Origin: Paludibacteraceae bacterium
GTDB taxonomy: Bacteria; Bacteroidota; Bacteroidia; Bacteroidales; Paludibacteraceae
Reading direction: 5' to 3'
Assembly (NCBI GenBank): GCA_024399955.1
Contig: JAKSNH010000005.1
Coordinates: forward strand, 62,001-126,000
DNA: 64,000 bases
Each line of letters starts with the position of its first letter. Position 1 is the first letter of the stretch. The notes under the pieces are model-generated. The model ran no database searches. It had not been told where the DNA came from and saw only the letters and a program-made list of their open reading frames with translations. The translations under genes and the position numbers were made by a program. Of this stretch, positions 18,263-26,176 are shown one piece after another.

Positions 18263-18988
18263 TTATTTGATTTTTTTAATTTCATAATTTACATCCGTAA
18301 GAAGTCCTATTTTCTCTTTAACTCTGCTCTTTGTCGGGCGTTTCTCTAAATAACCGGCGTCTACGAGGTCATCTAAACATTTTGCCACAAATGTTTCACT
18401 AACAACCACTTTTTCCTCTGCCATGTGCATAAGTGTTTTCACAATAATGCTTGTCATGGGTTGAAAAGTCTCATTAACATTTAAATAACAAAAATCATAG
18501 GCAAACTTTTTGTCTAAACAATACAGACCTCTCCGGTCTTGCAGAACGATGTCGTCCGAGTGTTCTAATGCATAATTCCAGCGTCTCTTATTCCCAAGAA
18601 CCTGCCACCAACGGATAGGTCTTTCCTTTCCATACAATAATCGTATGCCCATCTCGGACATTGTGACCATATTGATAGGATTGATTTTGCGAGTTGTAAT
18701 AATTTCATGCTGACAAAGTAAATGCTTATGCCTACTCACATCTATATGCCATAGTGGTAGTTTTAGTGAACAAAATAGTGCCAACAAAAGCAACGAGTTG
18801 GCATCATTTCCATGCCAAACGATGATTTTGTCATATTTCTCAATTTCGTTTGGTACATAGTATTCCCATAAGTAGCGGTCTGTTTCTGCCAACAAAACAG
18901 GAAACGCATAAATGGATTCTTTGGGTACTCCGGCTCGACGCAATATATCCGCCGTCCGTTCATTGGGTAAGATGTGTAAAATACTCAT
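18263..18988 (-). CDS. DUF1835-like protein with C-terminal winged-helix-like region
   Basis: 241 residues from MSILHILPNERT. The first 100 residues resemble DUF1835: HILPNERTADILRRAG, then KIIVWHGNDANSLLLLALF. The middle (about 115-190) is unassigned. The last 60 residues (KTLMHMAEEKVVVSETFVAKCLDDLVDAGYL) look like a winged helix ending in a wing. Enzyme activity is unknown. The start is set by the promoter and hairpin just upstream; a longer frame would run through them. Pairs with the 91-residue gene. Confidence 0.55.
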   Translation of the reverse strand: MSILHILPNERTADILRRAGVPKESIYAFPVLLAETDRYLWEYYVPNEIEKYDKIIVWHGNDANSLLLLALFCSLKLPLWHIDVSRHKHLLCQHEIITTRKINPINMVTMSEMGIRLLYGKERPIRWWQVLGNKRRWNYALEHSDDIVLQDRRGLYCLDKKFAYDFCYLNVNETFQPMTSIIVKTLMHMAEEKVVVSETFVAKCLDDLVDAGYLEKRPTKSRVKEKIGLLTDVNYEIKKIK

Positions 18989-18994
18989 AAAAAT

Positions 18995-19022
18995 GCAGCG
19001 TGACTTGTTTGAATCACGCTGC
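18995..19022 (-). promoter_or_regulatory. Perfect inverted repeat at the transcription start
   Basis: Arms GCAGCGTGA (18995-19003) and TCACGCTGC (19014-19022), 9 bp each, loop 10 bp. It overlaps the end of the -7 box (TACTTTTG, minus strand 19029-19022) and fills the space to the ATG at 18988. It could be an operator or a 5' hairpin that hides the start. A good -33 TTTG at 20-bp spacing is missing. Confidence 0.65.
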
Positions 19023-19104
19023 AAAAGTAGTATATCAAACTGCCAAATAGTTGCAGGGAGAAGAAAATTATTAAAACTTTTTTCTCTAAAAAATGGCAAT
19101 CTTA

Positions 19105-21243
19105 TTACTGTCCCATTATTTCAATTCTTTTCTTCATGAATTCTATTCTATCCACACTATCTATTCCATTTTCATCTTGAGGTATTGGTATTTCCAAATC
19201 TATTTTCCATTGGTCGTTATTCCACTTATAGAATACAAATTTGTCATTAAGACAATCCAACCATAAATCATCGGATAACTGTAATTTATTTCCTTGATAA
19301 GCAAAATCATCCAATTGGTATTTTTTATTCAATTGATAATACAATGTCAAAATGAAAACATTCCAATTCCGTCCACCAAGACTCTTCTCGGTGTTCATTC
19401 GTAGTGTATGGTAGTCGCCATCTTCGTACGTATAATAAAAACCATATGTACTTGGCCATCTTCTATTAGATAGTATTGGGTTAGCATATTTGACAAAATA
19501 ATATCGCAAGTCCTTTAAAGTGGAAGGATTATTCAAATATGTGTCAATAACATTATGAAGTTCATTAGCATCAATAGTCGTCAAATTTGCCAACAAATTA
19601 TTTAAGACATTCGTTGTGTTATCAAATCCTTTTCTTTGTTTTGATGGATGAAACAAATCTTCCCATGTAGAATTATTTTTTGTACCGAGTTGCCAACGCC
19701 AACCAACTATTTGAGAATAATCACCTTTTGCAAGTAAGGCTCGTGAAATTAAATCCTTATCGCAAATATTGAAAAGTTCTCTAAACTTATCAAAGTTTGT
19801 AATATTCTCTAATCCAACAACAGCAATACAACCATACAACAATGAGTGGTCTTCCAAACGGAACAAAGTGTCTTGCTTATCTAAATTCGTTTGCAACCAA
19901 TCGATTTTAGCTTGCTCTTCTTCTTTTTGACGTTTGTTATAACCAGTACTTGTTGGGATTGTGCCTTGTAAAATAATTTCCTTTGTTTCTGCCAACAGTT
20001 GAGGCATATTGTTTCGTTGACCATCAGCACGTATTTCGTCTCGGGAGTTCCATATCAAGTTTCTCACTATTCTTATACGATGTTTGAAATCTTCTTCTTG
20101 AACGCTTTGTTTGTTTTGCAAATAAACGACTACCGCGTACAATAGCAGCGTCATACTCAAAGGAAATTTACGATTTCTACCATTGTCATCGCCATAATCA
20201 TCGCAACATTGCTTAAATATGTTCAACTGGTCTTGGTAGATTGTTACCTTACCGGACTCATATACATTGTTGGCAAATATAGTATTAAAGAAATCATCAA
20301 TATTAAACCCACGCCAACAGTCAAATGCTCTTTTTAGAAACTCTAGATTCTCTTTTGCTTGTGGTTTATCTTTCCCATATAGAAGTTTTGCCAATTTAAA
20401 CTCATCTTTTTGTAAATCAGATCCTTGTAGAAAGCAAAGAATATCGCTTACAAAAAAGAAATAGCGCATAAATTCATCATCAATAATTTTGTTCTCGCCA
20501 CGGTAAGGAAACAACATATCCGTCCAATCCAAATCAAATTTGTGATTGAATTCTTCTGATAATTTTTTATCGACTTCATTTACCATCCCTTCAAATTCTG
20601 CCTTAAAATGCTCAAATTCGGTCAATGGTTTACCACGAGAATTCATTTTGATGTACAATTCATCGGAAAGTCCCATTTCAGAAATTTCTAAGAAATAGAA
20701 CGTAATATATTCTAACTGTTTCCACAAATCCGAAGAATTGTCATATTTTCCATTGATGGCATCAATCATCACCAGCATAGCTTCAATGGTTGGATCATTA
20801 TTCCATTGATATTGAAACCACGATTGGTCTTTTATTTCCTCCGAAATAATTTTAGAGAACGAAGGTGTAAAATCAACCAAGCTTTGGCAGAAATCTCTTG
20901 AACTGGGACGGGTAAAATAGGAGAATCCTTTTAGAAAATCAGACTCTTCACTATTCACACATTCTTTCTTTGCTATGTACCAATGAAGCAAAAATAATGT
21001 AGTCAATCGTTGTTGACCGTCAAGTGGTATGAATTTACCATTCTCTTTTTCGCCATAAACAAAATCGAGCGTCAGCGTTTTTTGATTTTTAAGTGCATCA
21101 AAAATAGTATCCAAAAAGGGTTCGCGAACTCGCTCTACCTTTTCATCTTTTCTTCCTTGTGCATAGTCACGTTGAATGATAGGAATTTCAATTTTGTTTA
21201 TTTCACTAAATAAACTTTTGAATGTATATTGTCGAGTTTCCAT
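19105..21243 (-). CDS. DUF262 protein (GmrSD-like, without HNH)
   Basis: 712 residues. The N-terminus has the DUF262 ParB-like nucleotide-hydrolase pattern: IPIIQRDYAQGR (about 20-31) and LDGQQRLTTLF (74-84), expected to bind and cut NTP. The long helical C-terminal part shows no DUF1524 HNH motif. It starts 4 bp after the upstream DUF262-DUF1524 gene, so both are made together. By analogy with GmrSD/BrxU-type proteins they may attack modified phage DNA. The length and the tandem pairing are unlike the usual single-chain enzyme. Confidence 0.8.
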   Translation of the reverse strand: METRQYTFKSLFSEINKIEIPIIQRDYAQGRKDEKVERVREPFLDTIFDALKNQKTLTLDFVYGEKENGKFIPLDGQQRLTTLFLLHWYIAKKECVNSEESDFLKGFSYFTRPSSRDFCQSLVDFTPSFSKIISEEIKDQSWFQYQWNNDPTIEAMLVMIDAINGKYDNSSDLWKQLEYITFYFLEISEMGLSDELYIKMNSRGKPLTEFEHFKAEFEGMVNEVDKKLSEEFNHKFDLDWTDMLFPYRGENKIIDDEFMRYFFFVSDILCFLQGSDLQKDEFKLAKLLYGKDKPQAKENLEFLKRAFDCWRGFNIDDFFNTIFANNVYESGKVTIYQDQLNIFKQCCDDYGDDNGRNRKFPLSMTLLLYAVVVYLQNKQSVQEEDFKHRIRIVRNLIWNSRDEIRADGQRNNMPQLLAETKEIILQGTIPTSTGYNKRQKEEEQAKIDWLQTNLDKQDTLFRLEDHSLLYGCIAVVGLENITNFDKFRELFNICDKDLISRALLAKGDYSQIVGWRWQLGTKNNSTWEDLFHPSKQRKGFDNTTNVLNNLLANLTTIDANELHNVIDTYLNNPSTLKDLRYYFVKYANPILSNRRWPSTYGFYYTYEDGDYHTLRMNTEKSLGGRNWNVFILTLYYQLNKKYQLDDFAYQGNKLQLSDDLWLDCLNDKFVFYKWNNDQWKIDLEIPIPQDENGIDSVDRIEFMKKRIEIMGQ

Positions 21244-21247
21244 AATA

Positions 21248-22957
21248 CTAGATTTGTTTGTTAATAATTGATAAATAAGGTCTCAGCATTTCGTCCATCG
21301 CTTGTAGATAAGCTTCTCTATCAGCTTGCCCCCAAAAATGGAGTTGATTTTCACCAGAAGGTGTGTAATACTTTAAAAATACTCGGCGAGTACAAATTGG
21401 AATATACTCTCCATTTTTATCCATTTCCAAGATTTTATCACGCTTTACATCAAATGTTGAATTATTCAATGCCGAATTGTTATTTTTACTCAATAATGCC
21501 ATATTCGCCAATGTGTGAATATATTCAATATTTGATTCCAAATTTAGTGCAGCAATTACCTTATCAAATAGTTCATTAAATTGATTTTCCGTAAGTTTTT
21601 TCTTGTCACGACCCTCAATTTCACAAATTAAAGATTCGTTCATTTTTGCATTGATATTTTTCAATGATTGAACGTGTAAATCAAGCCACTCATTCCATTG
21701 CTCATTTTTGTCCAAACCTTCTGATTGCTGTGCGTGAATATGCTCAAGCGACCAACCGCCATCTTGATTCTTGTGCTTATCAAATGGGAAACGCATAGAT
21801 TGGTCTCCATTTTGGAACACGCTTTCCACATTAAATAAAAGCAATAGTTTTTCAATATTAGGATAATCTGATTTATTATCATACGAAAGGTCTAAATACT
21901 CTTTATCATAATCAATACTCTTTGCAATATCATCATTCAAAGATTTTTTGAAATCTTCTTTACCATTACCTGAAGATTTTTTCAATAAGTCTTGTAAAGA
22001 CGTTTGATTTATTGCAATCAGGTAGCCAATTTTGTGATACAATTCTGAATTATTATACCACTCTTTCAGTCGTTGGAATGTTTCTATAACTTCTTTCCAA
22101 AGAGCAATTTTGTTATTGATATATTTTTCTTCCTTACATTTCTTTACAAATTCAAAAAAAGTACGATATCGCTCTCTATCGCCTTTTTGTTTATTAGCCA
22201 TAATGTCAAACAAAAGTTCTATACGAGTAGGATACTTTTCCGCTTTTTGGTTTGTTATAAAATACCAAAACTTGTCATCGTGCAACTCTTTTTCAATATT
22301 GTCCCATTGCGTAGAAATCTCTAATTGGTAACGCTCATCAATGCCATTGTTTTTGCTTAAAAAGATAGCTTTTACAAGTTCAGCGTTTGTCAAAGGAATT
22401 TTTCCAATATTCAAACGTGTGAAAAGCGATATGGCATCTTCAGAATCATCAATTTCGTACCAAATCACATTCACTCTGTTATTTAATTTATCCGCTATCA
22501 AACTTGCCGCATTATCAGCATCTAAAGTTGCGTCAAACCATTGTTTGATGGTCATAGCTGCTTCATTTATAAAATACTCATCAATATTATTGGACTCTTT
22601 GTTTAGATTGTCAAAATCAATGTTGTTCAAGAAACCTTTACTATTCTTTCTAATTTCATACTCAATAGAATATTTTTGCGTCAACTTTGGACGGAAAGTA
22701 CGAATATAAGACCAAATCAAAAACAATGTTGTCAAGCGTTGTTGACCATCAATCAGTTCATACTTGTCATCTTGCAACTTTTTCACAACAATGGGTTGCA
22801 AACAATATTTTGCTCCTTCAGGTATGTCGTTTATGTCATCAAGAAGCATTTTAACTTCTTCTTTCCAACGATAGCCGCGTTGATAGGCAGGAACGATGAA
22901 ATCTCCCTTAATCTGCCCGACCAACTTTGTGTCTAAATTGACATTACTTTTATTCAT
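21248..22957 (-). CDS. DUF262-DUF1524 protein (GmrSD-like, type IV restriction)
   Basis: 569 residues. N-terminal DUF262: VPAYQRGYRW (22-31) and IDGQQRLTTLFL (69-80). C-terminal DUF1524 has the His-Glu nuclease core SLEHIHAQQ (about 393-401) and the downstream HTLANMALLSKNNNSALNNS segment with the metal-site asparagines. Such proteins are NTP-driven endonucleases that cut modified DNA. ATG 22957 is chosen over a TTG two codons upstream. The gene begins just after an exonuclease remnant; no clear promoter is visible. Confidence 0.85.
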   Translation of the reverse strand: MNKSNVNLDTKLVGQIKGDFIVPAYQRGYRWKEEVKMLLDDINDIPEGAKYCLQPIVVKKLQDDKYELIDGQQRLTTLFLIWSYIRTFRPKLTQKYSIEYEIRKNSKGFLNNIDFDNLNKESNNIDEYFINEAAMTIKQWFDATLDADNAASLIADKLNNRVNVIWYEIDDSEDAISLFTRLNIGKIPLTNAELVKAIFLSKNNGIDERYQLEISTQWDNIEKELHDDKFWYFITNQKAEKYPTRIELLFDIMANKQKGDRERYRTFFEFVKKCKEEKYINNKIALWKEVIETFQRLKEWYNNSELYHKIGYLIAINQTSLQDLLKKSSGNGKEDFKKSLNDDIAKSIDYDKEYLDLSYDNKSDYPNIEKLLLLFNVESVFQNGDQSMRFPFDKHKNQDGGWSLEHIHAQQSEGLDKNEQWNEWLDLHVQSLKNINAKMNESLICEIEGRDKKKLTENQFNELFDKVIAALNLESNIEYIHTLANMALLSKNNNSALNNSTFDVKRDKILEMDKNGEYIPICTRRVFLKYYTPSGENQLHFWGQADREAYLQAMDEMLRPYLSIINKQI

Positions 22958-22978
22958 AATCAATTATTTTTAACAATT

Positions 22979-23106
22979 TTACAATATCTTTATCCCAATT
23001 ACGGCACACGCTTCGTCATCAGCGAGGGAGTGATGGTTCTTAAATCATGATTCGTAGGCAAAACAATAACCGCTTTCAAACAACCTTCATCAAGGGCGCA
23101 TTATCT
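22979..23106 (-). pseudogene. Decayed 3' end of a DnaQ-like exonuclease gene (scar B)
   Basis: On the minus strand this matches the intact exonuclease gene at 25659-26174. One block (23106-23065) equals the codons for HNAPFDEGCLKAV but lacks one T in the Phe codon, shifting frame. About 85 bp are missing in the middle. A last block reads SLADDEACAVIGIKIL and stop. The match begins at the end of the BNR-repeat gene and finishes 22 bp before the DUF262-DUF1524 start. Confidence 0.8.
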
Positions 23107-23451
23107 ACAGCGAAGATACCAAGATGTGCCTTTGTTGGTTGAATAATAGAGTCCCTTTGTGGTTTGGGCGAGGAGTTCGGATCCATTATCCATTAAAGTT
23201 TGGAAATCGCCATAACTGGTGCTGGTGCAACGACTATACCATGATGTCCCTTTGTTCGTTGAATAATAAATGCCCTTACTGGTAACAGCCAATAGTTCAT
23301 TGCCAAAAGGAAGTAAGTCCTTGAATGTTCCATAAGAACTGCTTGTACAACGCGAATACCAAGATGTTCCACGATTAGTTGAATACTCGATACGATTGTT
23401 TGCCGGATTGATACGAATCATCTCCGAGCCAAAATTAATCATTGTAGCCAT
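23101..23451 (-). CDS. BNR-type repeat protein, apparently truncated
   Basis: 116 residues with three copies of YSTN[RK]GTSWY.RC spaced 38 residues apart, the last one cut off right after the RC. The repeats resemble the beta-propeller blades of sialidase/BNR proteins. No signal peptide. A propeller needs more blades, so this is either one part of an oligomer or a broken gene. Its final codons and TAA run into the exonuclease remnant, suggesting the stop came from the fusion. It follows the membrane-protein gene by 8 bp. Confidence 0.6.
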   Translation of the reverse strand: MATMINFGSEMIRINPANNRIEYSTNRGTSWYSRCTSSSYGTFKDLLPFGNELLAVTSKGIYYSTNKGTSWYSRCTSTSYGDFQTLMDNGSELLAQTTKGLYYSTNKGTSWYLRCR

Positions 23452-23459
23452 AATTAGAT

Positions 23460-24491
23460 TTATTTAAAGGTTTTATCACGATATTCTTTTATTTTAACGA
23501 GCATTTCCGAAATGAATTGAGCAATCTTATCATTTGAATCACTTTCATCAAAAATAGCCAACACATAACGAGAATTAACCAATGGCTTTGTAGCATCCTC
23601 CCCTATACCCTGCACGATTTTTAAAGTATCGTCATCATTCCATGTGCGCGAAAAAACAGTTAACTCAAACTTATTACTATTGATTAGTCTCAAATCCATT
23701 CCTATATTTTGATTAGAATTGATATAAGAGCCACGCGCACCTATCTTCGTGTAAAAATCATGCACAAGTGTAGTACCTTTATAAATCCACTGCTTGGATC
23801 CGTTAGCAGGAATCTTTGATTGGAGAAGAACCACACGCTCTTCCACGGTTAATTTTTTCTCCAATTCATACACTCTTTCTATTTGTTTTTTACTATCTTC
23901 TGCGTATGTTTCTAATTCTGTTTGTTTAACCAAGAAGATATGGAAATTTTGAATAGTACGCATTCTTTTCTTCTCGTCTATCTTTGCAGCGTCTTTATAC
24001 AACTCCTCATGAAACACTTGCGAAATAACAAACAACTGGTCAAGCATCTCCTTTTTGTCATCCTTTCCTTCCTTTAAGTTCCAAATAATGGATTTGACTT
24101 GTTCACTGATGATAAGAATACTATCTTCCGATGTATGTATAGCTATAGCCGCAACATAAAACTGCAGGCAAATTTCTTCCGCCTCATCAATATTTTTGTC
24201 TTTAACCACTCCACATAGTTCTTTCATGAACTCTTGATAAATACGAAGTTTCTCCTCAAAGACTTTACTATCTTTATCTTTCTTTGCTTCACTTTCTGTC
24301 TGTCCATTAAGAAGGAATAATGTAATAATTGCAGCAACTACAGCCCCCGCTAATGCAGCAAGAATTTGCGCTGCAAAATCTGAACTTGGCCATGCCCCTG
24401 AAAAACACGCTAAGGCCACAAAAACAACAAATAGAGCAATACATATACCAAGAACTCGGTATTCTTTAAACTTTGAATGAGTTTTATTCAT
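23460..24491 (-). CDS. Membrane protein of unknown function with coiled-coil region
   Basis: 343 residues. Two membrane helices lie at about 12-33 and 39-62. A long charged helical region (about 65-230, rich in Glu/Lys) follows, then a globular C-terminal domain (about 230-343) with WIYKGTTLVHDFYTKIGARG and RYVLAIFDESDSND. No family is recognised. It and the BNR-repeat gene form a two-gene unit bounded on both sides by exonuclease-gene remnants. This context suggests a transferable accessory or defence cassette, but no function can be assigned. Confidence 0.6.
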   Translation of the reverse strand: MNKTHSKFKEYRVLGICIALFVVFVALACFSGAWPSSDFAAQILAALAGAVVAAIITLFLLNGQTESEAKKDKDSKVFEEKLRIYQEFMKELCGVVKDKNIDEAEEICLQFYVAAIAIHTSEDSILIISEQVKSIIWNLKEGKDDKKEMLDQLFVISQVFHEELYKDAAKIDEKKRMRTIQNFHIFLVKQTELETYAEDSKKQIERVYELEKKLTVEERVVLLQSKIPANGSKQWIYKGTTLVHDFYTKIGARGSYINSNQNIGMDLRLINSNKFELTVFSRTWNDDDTLKIVQGIGEDATKPLVNSRYVLAIFDESDSNDKIAQFISEMLVKIKEYRDKTFK

Positions 24492-24523
24492 ATTGAATGT
24501 ATTTTAGAATTAATATTTTCTAT

Positions 24524-24552
24524 TACCGCACAGGCTTCGGTATTGGTGAGGG
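24524..24552 (-). pseudogene. Short exonuclease 3'-end remnant (scar C)
   Basis: Minus strand: CCCTCACCAATACCGAAGCC and onward matches the intact exonuclease codons for ALADAEACAV over 28 nt with three mismatches. The mismatches change the catalytic DAEA region to NTEA, so the fragment is inactive. It abuts the stop codon of the RhuM-Fic gene and precedes the membrane-protein gene. Confidence 0.7.
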
Positions 24553-25575
24553 TTATTGATTTTCTTGGTTAATGAGATTGACAACCACTTTTACCATAAT
24601 ATCCTTTTCCTCTGTGCGGCTTTCGGCTATCATCAGCGTGAGGGCAACAAGAGTATTATCCCCTATTCGTTTACGACCATCTGCTGTATAAAGAATGCCA
24701 TTATTGCTCAAAAACCACAAGAAAAGCATGGCTGCTATACGCTTATTGCCATCTGAAAAAGAATGGTTTTTTGTGACTAAATAGAGCAACATAGCAGCCT
24801 TTTCCTCTACGCTCGGGTATAACTCCTCTCCTCCAAAAGTCTGATAAATCTGCCCGATACTAGAGCGGAACGATTCGTCTTTTTCATTAGCAAACAATGC
24901 GCTACCGCCAAATTTCTCTTTCAGCCGCGAAATAGCCTCCATCGCATTTTCATACGTGGCATGGAAAGGCTCTTGTTGGGTAGTCTTGCTGATAGTAAGT
25001 TCTTGGTAATCATAATGGTCTAACGTATCAAGTGCATACACATAATCCGCTATCACATTGAATAAGCCATTATACTCATCTTTGCTTGGAATCTCCTGCA
25101 ATTCCATTGTGCGCGACATCAGTGCCACCACTTCTTTGAGTTCGTTGTAATGCTGCAATTGCAAGTTGCTACGAACAGCATAACCCTTGATAATATAGTC
25201 CTTCAAAACACGATTTGCCCATTGGCGAAATTGAATACCACGAACAGATTTAACGCGATAACCAACAGAGGTAATCATTTCGAGGTTGTAATATTCAACT
25301 TGTTGAACTTGAGTGTATCCTTTGTGGTGACCAAGTTCATAGGGTGTCGCAAATTTTGCGACCACCTGTACGCCTGCTAATTCTTCTCGTAAAGCATTGG
25401 CAATATGTTTACGTATCGTTTTGTAATCACGACCAAATAATTCTGCCATCTGATTACTATTCAGCCAAATCATTTCGTCCTTTACAATGACAGGAAGGCT
25501 AATAGATTTGTCTTCACTATTGTATATTTCAATGGCAGATTCTTGAGGATTAAATTGTACTAATTCCTTGTTCAT
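24553..25575 (-). CDS. RhuM-Fic/DOC fusion protein
   Basis: 340 residues. The N-terminal half (about 10-140) matches the RhuM virulence-protein family (MIWLNSNQMAELFGRDYKTI, then YYNLEMITSVGYRVKSVRG, RQWANRVLKDYI). The C-terminal half is a Fic/DOC domain with HSFSDGNKRIAAM (about 269-281), a Doc-like form of the HxFx(D/E)GN[GK]R active loop. Fic proteins transfer AMP or phosphate to target proteins. RhuM-Fic fusions often sit in islands and may be toxins or anti-phage effectors. It has its own promoter, and an exonuclease remnant follows its stop. Confidence 0.85.
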   Translation of the reverse strand: MNKELVQFNPQESAIEIYNSEDKSISLPVIVKDEMIWLNSNQMAELFGRDYKTIRKHIANALREELAGVQVVAKFATPYELGHHKGYTQVQQVEYYNLEMITSVGYRVKSVRGIQFRQWANRVLKDYIIKGYAVRSNLQLQHYNELKEVVALMSRTMELQEIPSKDEYNGLFNVIADYVYALDTLDHYDYQELTISKTTQQEPFHATYENAMEAISRLKEKFGGSALFANEKDESFRSSIGQIYQTFGGEELYPSVEEKAAMLLYLVTKNHSFSDGNKRIAAMLFLWFLSNNGILYTADGRKRIGDNTLVALTLMIAESRTEEKDIMVKVVVNLINQENQ

Positions 25576-25599
25576 ATTATTCGTATACTAAATTTTATG

Positions 25600-25631
25600 C
25601 AAAGATACTGAAAACATATGATATACGCAAA
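25600..25631 (-). promoter_or_regulatory. Promoter of the RhuM-Fic gene
   Basis: Minus strand: TTTG (25631-25628), 20-bp spacer, TATCTTTG (25607-25600). The -33 box is extended to TTTGCGTATATC. Confidence 0.8.
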
Positions 25632-25658
25632 TATTTCTATCGCTTTTCTATGTTTTTC

Positions 25659-26174
25659 TTACAATATCTTTATCCCAATAACCGCACAGGCTTCGGCATC
25701 GGCGAGGGCATGGTGGTGATTGGTCAAATCGTAACCGCAATAGCTGGCAATAATGTCCAAATTATGATGTCCATCTTTCCAAATTTGGCGGGATCTGCGG
25801 CATGTACATTGAAACTCAAAATCAGGATATTTCATTTCATACGCAGCAAAGACAGCTTTCAAACATCCCTCATCAAAGGGCGCATTATGTGCCACGAAGG
25901 GCACCTCACCATCTTCCATAAATGGAAAATACATTTTTATCTTCCGCATAGCAGCAGACCACACTTCCGGGAACTCCGGTGCATCATCCGTATCAACATA
26001 ATCCAATCCGTGTACCTCTTGGCAGAACCAAGCGTAGTAATTGGGACGTGGACGTATAAGCGAATAGAAATTATCCACTATCTCTCCACCCTTTACAATC
26101 ACAATACCCACACTGCATACGCTACTGCGCTGACCATTAGCGGTCTCAAAATCTATCGCCACAAAATCTTTCAT
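25659..26174 (-). CDS. DnaQ-like 3'-5' exonuclease (DEDDh)
   Basis: 171 residues. The DEDDh residues are visible: Asp/Glu in FVAIDFETA (about 4-12), Asp in AHNAPFDEG (about 95-103) and His/Asp in HHHALADAEA (about 153-162). It should trim DNA or RNA 3' ends. It starts 2 bp after the WYL-regulator stop, so they form an operon. Two decayed copies of its 3' end lie further along the island. Confidence 0.9.
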   Translation of the reverse strand: MKDFVAIDFETANGQRSSVCSVGIVIVKGGEIVDNFYSLIRPRPNYYAWFCQEVHGLDYVDTDDAPEFPEVWSAAMRKIKMYFPFMEDGEVPFVAHNAPFDEGCLKAVFAAYEMKYPDFEFQCTCRRSRQIWKDGHHNLDIIASYCGYDLTNHHHALADAEACAVIGIKIL

Positions 26175-26176
26175 AC

